In this document: piece by piece, positions 1 through 9,000 of the stretch | How positions within the stretch are numbered: the stretch's first letter is position 1 | How the letters are laid out: each line of letters begins with the position of its first letter | NCBI GenBank assembly: GCA_049652985.1 | Contig: JBASFK010000007.1 | Coordinates: 1 to 32,648 of the forward strand | DNA length: 32,648 nt | Direction of reading: 5' to 3' | DNA from: UBA7657 sp049652985 | GTDB lineage: Bacteria; Pseudomonadota; Alphaproteobacteria; Micavibrionales; Micavibrionaceae | Position numbers and translations under genes: made by a program | The notes under the pieces: model-generated | Seen by the model: only the letters and a program-made list of their open reading frames with translations | Told to the model about the DNA's origin: nothing | Databases searched by the model: none

Positions 1-3000
1 GCATGTCGGTTGCGCCGGTTGTGCCGTCAACTACGGCTGAAATCATGGCGCCTACACGGTGTGCCGTCCCGTCATGGCCCCTGATAGAAAAATCAAACAG
101 CGCGTCGCCCGACTGTACCGCCGTGGGCGCGGCCATCGTTCCCCGGGAACGTTTTATATCCATATAAGGGTTGCTGCTTGCACTGGCGTTGGAAACCTGT
201 AACGACATGCCATTCTCGGCATCGGAGCCGACGTCGAGCAGTTCGTCAGGGGTGATCCCGATACCAACCCTACCGCTGGCATCCACGATCATGAGGTCGC
301 CGTTGCCGGCGGCGGCGGCGCTCAACATGAAGAGCGGGCTGGCGGCGTCCTTGATGACTTCAAGCATCGCGTCGGGTGTTATATCGTTGCCGCCGGTGGC
401 GAGGCGTTTTGTACTGCCCTCGAAAAACGCAATCGGATTGGTTTTACCGTCGTAAACGTAAAGGTTTCTGAAGTCGGCGGTGCCACCTGCGGTGCCGACC
501 GCGTTGAAACGCAACGAACTGTCCTGGCCGTCCCAGCCCACGTTGATGCTATAGGGCCAGACGGGGCCGGAGTAAATGTCGCCAAGATTTCCATCAGTGT
601 TGCTGTCGAGAAACAGGGGTCCCCTCACATCAAGTTTCGATGAGGCGTGAGGCGTCGTGGTGCCGATACCGACAGCGCCGGAGGCGTCGATGACAAAGGG
701 CGAGGTGTCGCCGCTTGCGTCGTCAACCTGGAACGAGCGGCCCGCGCCGACATTATTGACGAAGAGCGGAATGGCGGTGGAGGTTGCGAGCGTTTCCGCG
801 CTCAGGATGTATTGGTTGCTTGCGCCGCCGGAAGAGGCGACGTTCTCGCCGAATTTGAATGCGGTCTCGGCACCGGTGAGCTGCCAGTTCCAGGTCTGGT
901 TCCATGCACCGTTATTGATGGAGTTGTCAGCAGCAGCAGCGGTGATGGCAGAGAGCGCATTGCTTGCGCTGGTCGCGCTGGAGACGCCGCCTGCCTGGTA
1001 CCAGCTGGTGCCGTCGGAGCAGACGCGGACGGCCTTGCCCGGGGCGAGCGCGAGGTCGGTGCCGGGGCCGGTGATGAAGTTGGCATTCTGATCGAGCGTG
1101 ATGGTGTCGACGGCGTCAATGTTCACGACGTCCATGCAGCATCCGTTATAGGAAGCGGTGGGCGAGGTAAATGTATCCGTCGTGTTCGTCGTGCGGTTGG
1201 CGGTGGCGCTGATCTGTTTGACGGTGCCGCAAGAGTTGGCGGTGATGACAGCAGCGGCGGCGATGACCTCAGCCGTGGGTGATGCGACAATGAAGCGCGA
1301 AGCGGGCGATGTCGTGCCGATACCGACATCGCCGGAAGAGTTGATGCGCATGCGCTCCGTAATGTCGGCAGCGCCGTCCGCAGTGGTGTAGAACAATAGA
1401 CTGCCGGGCATGTCGCCTGCCCCCGGCGTTCCACCACTATTCCCCGAGATTTGCGCGCTCCGCCGCCACGTTGCTCCGTCATACCCCATGAACCGAATCT
1501 CTCCCATTTCATCAAGAGCGCCGATAATCGTGGGAGCGGTGGGAGTGCCCCTGGATTTTTTAAGCTCAAGGTTCGGGCTATCAGAGTCCGCACCAGAATA
1601 TTGAATGGCCATCCCGTTATCGCCAGTGGTATTGACGATATGCATTTTCAATACCGGCGTCGCCGTCCCGATACCGACATTGCCGCCGGATGTGATGCGC
1701 ATGCGCTCTGTCGGACCACCCGCATCGTTATCCGCCCTGGTGTAAAACTCAATTTTGCCGGGCATGTCGTCGTCGCCGGGCGTACCGTCCACACCCTGGA
1801 TAATGTAAGAAGAGTTTTCCCAGCTGTTTCCGTCATAGCCGTTGGAGACTATTTCCATCAGCTCATCACCGTTCTGAACAATCGTCGGCACAGTAAGTGT
1901 GCCGCGCGACCTTTGGCCCACAACCCCGGGATTGTGATAATAATTCGTATTTTCAGCTCCTTCAACTAAAGCGTATACTGCCCCGTTATCAGCAATATGG
2001 AGTTTTTGAGTTGGCGTCGTTGTCCCGATGCCGACCTTGCCGTCGCCCATAACCCGCATGAGGAGACCGCCGCTTCCGGCCGTAGCATAATTGTTTTCAA
2101 TGTCCAGCACAGGTGTTGTGCTGGTGAGTGCGGCGCGGTTATTGGTGCCGCTCCATTTCTGGCCGCCGATGGTCACGGCGGCGGTGGTGGGGGCGGTGCC
2201 GCCATGCGTGCCGATCAAGTGCAGCGGGAAGTGGGTGTTGACGCCGCTGCCGGTGAAGCCCTGGATCATCATGCCGCCGGTTTGTGTGCCACCGCCGTCT
2301 ATACGGTTTTTAAACTGGCCGAACGTATTGGTTGCCGAAACATCGTTGACCGATGAGGAGCCGCTGTAATCCGGAAGGGTGACATCAGCACCGGTCAGGC
2401 GAAATTTAGGGAAGGAGCCGGTGGCCGTGTTGAGCTGGAGGGTGGTTGCGGGTGTTGCGGTGCCGATACCGACGAAGCCTGTGCTCTTGATGACCATTTC
2501 AGGCGTGGTCAGTTCGGGATTGACTGCCGCGCCGTCAGCCTGCGTCTGGAATTCAATGCGGCCCGGCATGTCGCCGTTGCCTGGCGTGCCGTCGACGAAG
2601 AACTGGATCAGGGCCGGGGTTTCCCAGCTGTTGGAGTCATACGCGGTTGCCCAGAGGCTAAGCACTGAATCCCCGCTCTGCACGACCGAAGGCGCGGCGA
2701 CGGTGCCGCGCGAACGGCGGCTTTGAATCTCCGGATTCCACGTCGCGGCAGCAGATGTCGCGCTTTGAATGTATAAGGCTGTTTCAGTGTCACTGGAGAT
2801 GTGCATCTGGGCTACCGGGCTGGCCGTGCCGATACCGACATCGCCGTCCGTCTGGATGACAAAAGGCGTAGTATCAGCATCGCCGGTTTCATCGTTCACG
2901 CGGAAGGAATCCGCCGCACCAAGGTTAGTGATCATGAACGGCGTGGCGGTGGATGTCGCCAATGTTTTCGCGGCGAGAATGTATTGATCGGCGGTGCCGC

Positions 3001-6000
3001 CTGCAGAGGCTGTGTTCTCGCCGAAGGTAAAGCCGACTTCGCCGGCGGCAAGCTGCCAGTTCCAGACCTGGTTCCAGTTGCCGTTATTGATGGAGTTGTC
3101 GGCGAGAGCAGCCGTGAGGCCGGAGAGCGGTATGTTGCCGCCGCTGGCGACGCTCGTTATGGATGCCGCCTGGTACCAGCTGGTTCCATCGGAACAGACA
3201 CGAACCGCCTTGCCGGGGCCGAGCGAGAGGTCGGTGCCCGGGCCGGTGAAGAAATTCGCGTTCTGGTCGAGCGTGATGGTGTCGACGGTGTCGATGTTGA
3301 CGACGTCCATGCAGCATCCTGCATATGAGGCGGTCGGCGTTGTGAAAGTATCCGTTGTGTCGGTCGTTCTGTTCGCGGTCGCGCTGACCTGTTTAATCGT
3401 ACCGCAGGCGTTGGCCGTGATGACGGCAGCGGCGGCAACGACTTCAGTTGTGGGCGGCGCGGCGATGAGCGGACCCGCGCCAACAACACCGCTGCCGCCG
3501 ATGCGGACGCGGTCATTGCCAAGATCGCCGAAGATTGTGCCGCCGATATTCAGGTGATTGTCGGTCGTGGCGGCGGGCGCGTCGATGTCGTAGCCAATCA
3601 AGATATTGTCGGAGCCTTCGGTCAGTGAGTCGCCTGCGGCAAGGCCCAGCGCGGTATTGTGTTCGCCGGATGTCATCGCGGTTAATGCAGAGTAACCGAT
3701 CGCCGTGTTGCCCTGGCCGGTGTTGTCGGCGGCAGTGCTGCTGCCCTGCAATGCCAGGGCGCCGACGGCGGTGTTGGCCGACCAGTCGCCGGCGCCGGTG
3801 TCGTCGGCATACATCATGGCGCGGTGACCGACCGCCGTGTTGTATTGCCTGCTGTTGTTCGACAGAAGGGCGCCTTCGCCGATCGCAACGTTCGCATTAC
3901 CGGTAACGTTGTTGTTCATCGCCTGGTAACCGAGGGCGATGTTGGCATCGCCGTCGTCGTTATTATGAAGGGCGGCGTAACCCATGGCGACGTTGCCTGT
4001 GCCGCTGGAATTTGCCTGCATGGCCTCGTGGCCGACGGCGGTGTTGCCTGTGCCTGTGTTGTTAGCGGGAGTTGTGCTGCCCTCCAATGCATACGCGCCG
4101 ACGGCGGTATTGTACGTAACCGCGCCGACTGCTGTATCATCAGCATAGAACATGGCGGCATGACCGATAGCGGTGCTCTCGCGTTTTGCAACATTGCTGT
4201 AAAGGGCAGTGGTGCCCACGGCAACATTGCCATTACCACTTGTGTTATTTTCAAGAGCCTGGTTGCCAACTGCAACGTTCCAGACGCCATCAGTTGTGTC
4301 TGCCAGGGCATTGCGGCCAACGGCGGTATTCTGGCTGCCACTGGTCAGGGCATTTAGTGCAGCGTAGCCTACCGCCGTGTTGCTATCTGTATCTACCGTG
4401 CTGTCGACGGTGGTTGCGCCCGCGTTCTGGCCGATGAATACGTTGCGTTGCGCGCCTGCTGCGAGTGCTACTGCGCCCGCTCGGCCCATAATCAGGTTAT
4501 TTTCAACCGCGTAATCGGTGAAGGCGTCGGTCAGGTCGTCGATGGCGAGGAGGGTCGCGGCGGCGCTGGTGACTGTACTTGCCTGGTACCAGCTTGTGCC
4601 GTCGGAGCAGACGCGCACCGCCTTGCCGGGGCCGACTGCGAGATCTGCGCCGGGGCCGGTGATGAAGTTGGCGTTATTGTCGAGGGTGATCGTATCAACG
4701 GTGTCGATGTTGACGACGTCCATGCAGCAGCCGTTGTAGGACGCTGTGGGCGCGGTGAAGGTGTTTGTCGTGTCAGTCGTTCTGTTCGCGGTCGCGCTGA
4801 TCTGTTTGACGGTGCCGCAGGAGTTGGCCGTAATCGTTGCGGCAGCGCCGACGACCTCTGCTGTCGGCGAAGCGACGACGAAGAGCGAAGCGGGTGATGC
4901 CATGCCGATGCCGACCGCGCCGGTGTTTTTGATGACCATTTCGGGGGTCGTGGTACCGTCGCCCAGCCAGCCGCCAGCCCCGTCGGCCTGCACGTTGAAC
5001 TCAAGCCGTGTCGGCATATCGTTTGCGCCCGGTGTGCCGTCAACAAAGGCTGAAACCATGGCCCCAACTCTGAAGGCTGTGCCATCATGGCCACTGGCAT
5101 AGAAATCCATGAGGTTGTCGCCCGACTGCACCGCGGTCGGCGCGGCCATCGTGCCGCGCGAACGTCTTTGGACTATATAGGGGTTATTGTTTGGATCGGC
5201 GGATGTGGCAACCTGTAGTGCCAGGCCATCCTCGGCATTGGCACCGAGGTCGAGCAGCTCGTCAGGGTTGGTGATACCGATACCGACTTTGCCGGTGTTT
5301 TTAATGGTCATGCGCTCGGTCGAAGTTATTGATCCGTCCGGCGTCGTGAAGAACGACATACGGCTTGGCATGTCGTTATTGCCGGGCGTGCCGTCGACAT
5401 AAAAGCCGATCCAGCCGGCGGATTCGTAACTGTTGCTGTCATAGGCACTTACGCCGAGTGTCAGAAGCTCGTCATCCGCGACGACGACCGTTGGCGCCGC
5501 GACGGTGCCGCGCGAACGGCGTCCTATGATCGTCGGGTTCAGCCACTGGTTGGTAGCGGCGCTTTGAAGATATAAATATGTTTCGGCATCGCTGGAGATG
5601 TGCAACTGACCTGCCGGGGCTGTTGTTCCAATACCGACATCGCCGTCGTTTTTAATTGTCATACGAGGCAAATGACCGGCGGTTCCGTCAAGAGCTGTGT
5701 AAAAATCCAGCCTGCCGGGCATATCATTATTGCCCGTCGCGCCATCGACCACCGCTACAATCGAAGCTGCATTTTCGTAGTTGGTGCCATCGTGCGCCTG
5801 GAATAAAAGGTGTCCGACTTCATCGTTATTCTGGACAATGGTTTCGCTTCCTTCCGTGCCGCGGGCGTGACGGAACGTAACGTTTCCGCTGCTGCTGCTG
5901 TCGATAAAAGATTCGACCAGAAGGCCGGTGTCATCCAATTCGCCGGCAATATTCAATCTATCGGCTGGTGTTGCCGTGCCGATGCCAACATCGCCATCTG

Positions 6001-9000
6001 CCTCGATAACAAAGGGCGTGGTGTCGGCATCGCCGGTTTCATCGTTAACGCGGAAGGAATTGGCGGCGCCGAGGTTTGTGATCATGAACGGCGTGGCAGT
6101 GGACGTCGCCAGTGTTTTCGCGGCGAGGATGTATTGATCTGCGCTGCCGCCTGCGGATGCAACATTCTCACCGAAGGTGTGACCAACTTCGCCTGCAGCG
6201 AGTTGCCAGTTCCAGATCTGGTTCCAGTTGCCATTGTTGATGGAGTTGTCGGCGGCGGCGGCGGTAATAGCGGACAGCGCACGGTTGCTGGCGACGGAAG
6301 CGGGTGTAAAGCAGTTCAGGCCGTTCTGGTCGCAGTAATGGCTTGCGCCTGCCGGGCCTTCGATGTCGAGCAGCAGGTTCTGGCCGCCGCCGCCGGTGCC
6401 GTCATCGGGTGTTGTATCGCCGATGCCGACCTCGCCGAGATTGTTGATAATCATACGCTGTACTTCGGCGCCGGTGAAGAAATTAAGCGAGCCTTCGAGC
6501 GCGCCCGCCGCCGCCGGATTTCCTACCGTGAAGTACATATTGCCGCGCTGGTTCCCGATGTCGGAGAAATCATTGCCGCGCGCGAGGAAATAAGCACCGT
6601 CATTCGCGCTCGAAGACCCCATGCCGCCGGCGAAGAATCCGAGCGAGCCATCGACTTCGCCCGCAACTGTTGAGCCCAGATACATGAGGTTGTCGGTTGC
6701 GTCAGAACCCTGGTTGAACAACATGCCGCCCTGGGTTTCGATTCTGCCCGCCACGGCCAGTTTTTGTCCCAGTGTCGTCGTGCCGATGGCGACGCGTCCG
6801 TCCGGGCCGATGAGGAAGGGTGAAGCGTCGGCGTCGCCGGTTTCGTCGTTGACGACAAGCGAATCTCCCGCGCCAAGGTTGGTGACTCTCAGCGGTGTTG
6901 CGGTTGAAGTCGCCAGCGTCGCGGCTTTCAGGATGGAAGAGTGGCCGGTGGCTGTGGAAGCCGTGTTTTCGGTGAAGGTGAAAGCATCTTTGTCGGCGGT
7001 GGTGAGCAGCCAGTTCCAGACCTGCGCATGGTCGGCGTTGTTGATCGAATTACCCGCGGCGGCGGCGGTGATGGCCGAGAGCGCGCGGTTTGATGCGACG
7101 GACGCGGGCGTGAAGCAGTTGTTACCTGCCTCGTCGCAGAAATTGACCGCGCCGATATCGCCCTGAACGTCGAGTTCGAGCTGCTGGACGCCAGTGGAGA
7201 CGTTGGTGTTTGTCGCGGACGTAGTATCTGGGTCGATAACGAGACGACCGCCCATCAGCGCCATGATATTGCTGGCGGTGATATCAACAGCGTCCTGGTC
7301 GCCCATGAAAATGCCGAAAGATTCAACGCCCGTGACTGCTGGAGGAACGGTAATAGTGACGCTATCATCCATTAACCCGATACCGATAGATCCGTCGCCA
7401 GCGCCACTTCCAGGCGTGCCATCGCCGACCATTACATTCTGCCCCACCGCGATGCTGGCTATGCCGCTGGCCGTGTTGGAATAACCGAAGGCGGAGCTGC
7501 CGGCACCAGTGGCAGATGACGCGAGGCCTATGGCGGCGCTATACGCACCACTTGCCGTCAGGTCAGTACCCAATGCCACGCTGCCAGTGCCGACATTGGC
7601 ATCGTCCCATTGTGTGCCGGTTGCCGATCCTGCGCGGAACGCACCCTTGGATTTGTCGAAGAACAGGCGGTTGTCGTCGTCGACGCCGACAACACCAGCA
7701 AGCTGCGCCGCGCCGAAAACCAGATCATCTGTTGCATAAACGCCGGGCGCGCGGATGCGGACGACGGTGCCGTTGCGTTCCCACAGGCCGGACCCGGCAA
7801 CGGAAGCTGCGGTGAAGCAATTCAGGCCTGCCTGATCGCAATAATAGGTGGCGCCCGCGGGGCCTTCGATATCGACAAGAAGATTCTGGCCGCCGCCGCC
7901 GGTGCCATCATCGGGAGTCGTGTCGCCGATACCGACCTCGCCGCCTTGCAGAAACGTTACCCGGTCCGCTGTCGAATCCACGAATACGAGATTGGTGGTA
8001 TTCTCGGGGCGGGTCATGTGCCATGCGGCGGTTCCAGCCACATACAAGCCAAATCCTGAATCCATGTTGGCATCGGCATTCAGCCTGACATATGCAGGCT
8101 GGCCTGCATTCGCATTAACATAGATCAGGCCCTGGCCGACGACGTGATCGCCTCTCACAGTTAGCGCCGTGGTCGGGCTGGCCGTGCCGATACCGACCTT
8201 GCCGTCGGCGGCGATAACAAAGGGCGATGTGTCGCCGCTTGCATCGTTGACCTGGAACGAGCGACCGGCGCCGACATTATTAATGAAGAATGGAATAGCC
8301 GTGGAGGTGGCGAGCGTTTCCGCGCTCAATATATATTGATTGGCAGCGCCGCCGGTGGAGGCCGCGGTTTCACCGAATTTGAATCCAGTTTCCGCGCCGG
8401 TGAGCTGCCAGTTCCAGATCTGGTTCCATGCAGCGCTGTTGATGGAATTATCGGCGATGGCGGCGGTGATGGCCGAGAGCGCGCTGCCAGCCGCGCCGCT
8501 GGCGACGTCTTCGGGGTCGAAGCAGATGGTGAGGTCTTCGTTACAGAATTCGTTGGAGCCGAGCTTGAGGAAGTCCTCCGCATTCAGGGCGGCGGCGTCG
8601 TTGCCTTCGCCGAGGACGCTGGCGAGGTCCTGGGTGCCGCCGCCGGAGCCGGCCGAGTCGGTTTCGCATTCCCAGCTATTGCCGTCCCAGCGGTTGAAAG
8701 ATCCGGCGTTGCAGGTTCCGGGAACGAAATCGTCGGTGTTGTTGACGTATAATTCATCGGTGGTGACGCGCACCGACGTCGTCAGGTTGTCGGCGAACAT
8801 GTCGCCGGTGGCGGTGATATTGGTGCCCTCGATATTGCCGCTGGCGTCGATATTGCCGCTGACATCAAGTGCATCATCCGGCGCAGGGACGCCGATACCG
8901 ATGCGGTCGTTGGCGAGGTCGCCATATAGCGTGTTGCCGATATTCAGGAAGTTGCTGGTGGCCGCGGCTGCGACATTGATGGGGACGGTGTCGTGGGCAC

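Larger units (their letters stand above)
1..5875 (-). repeat. RSRGT module, seven copies (1-160 cut by edge, 1340-1565, 1690-1915, 2500-2720, 4930-5170, 5300-5525, 5655-5875)
   Basis: Each ~225-240 bp copy encodes a segment beginning RRSRGT.AAPT.V..GD, continuing through a YD/HD-containing strand and a DGTPG.(N/D)DMP motif, and ending in ERM.I or MVIK just before a VGIG repeat. The copy at 5655-5875 is degenerate at the start (RHARGTEGSET). The pattern matches the repeated stalk units of tail-fibre-like proteins, though I cannot name a specific domain family. Confidence 0.8.
655..8490 (-). repeat. WNQIWNWQL module, five copies (655-970, 2820-3135, 5970-6290, 6775-7095, 8180-8490)
   Basis: Five ~310-320 bp coding repeats. 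Each begins with ALSAITAA..DNSINN-like sequence, continues through WNQ.WNWQL, a GE(N/T)..S..G segment and a YIL.A.TLATST segment, and ends in PF(V/L)I..DG.VGIGT. The 6775-7095 copy is the most diverged (HAQVWNWLL). Copies 3 and 5 are each preceded on the N-terminal side by a second shared segment, DDGTGGGGQNLL..IEGPAGA (about 6310-6425 and 7810-7925); in copy 5's case it lies nearby rather than adjacent. Confidence 0.85.

Noticed and set aside
990..4880. Evenly similar repeats that might be taken for a CRISPR array or DNA satellite
   Set aside because: Units are hundreds of bases long, keep one reading frame and encode conserved protein modules.
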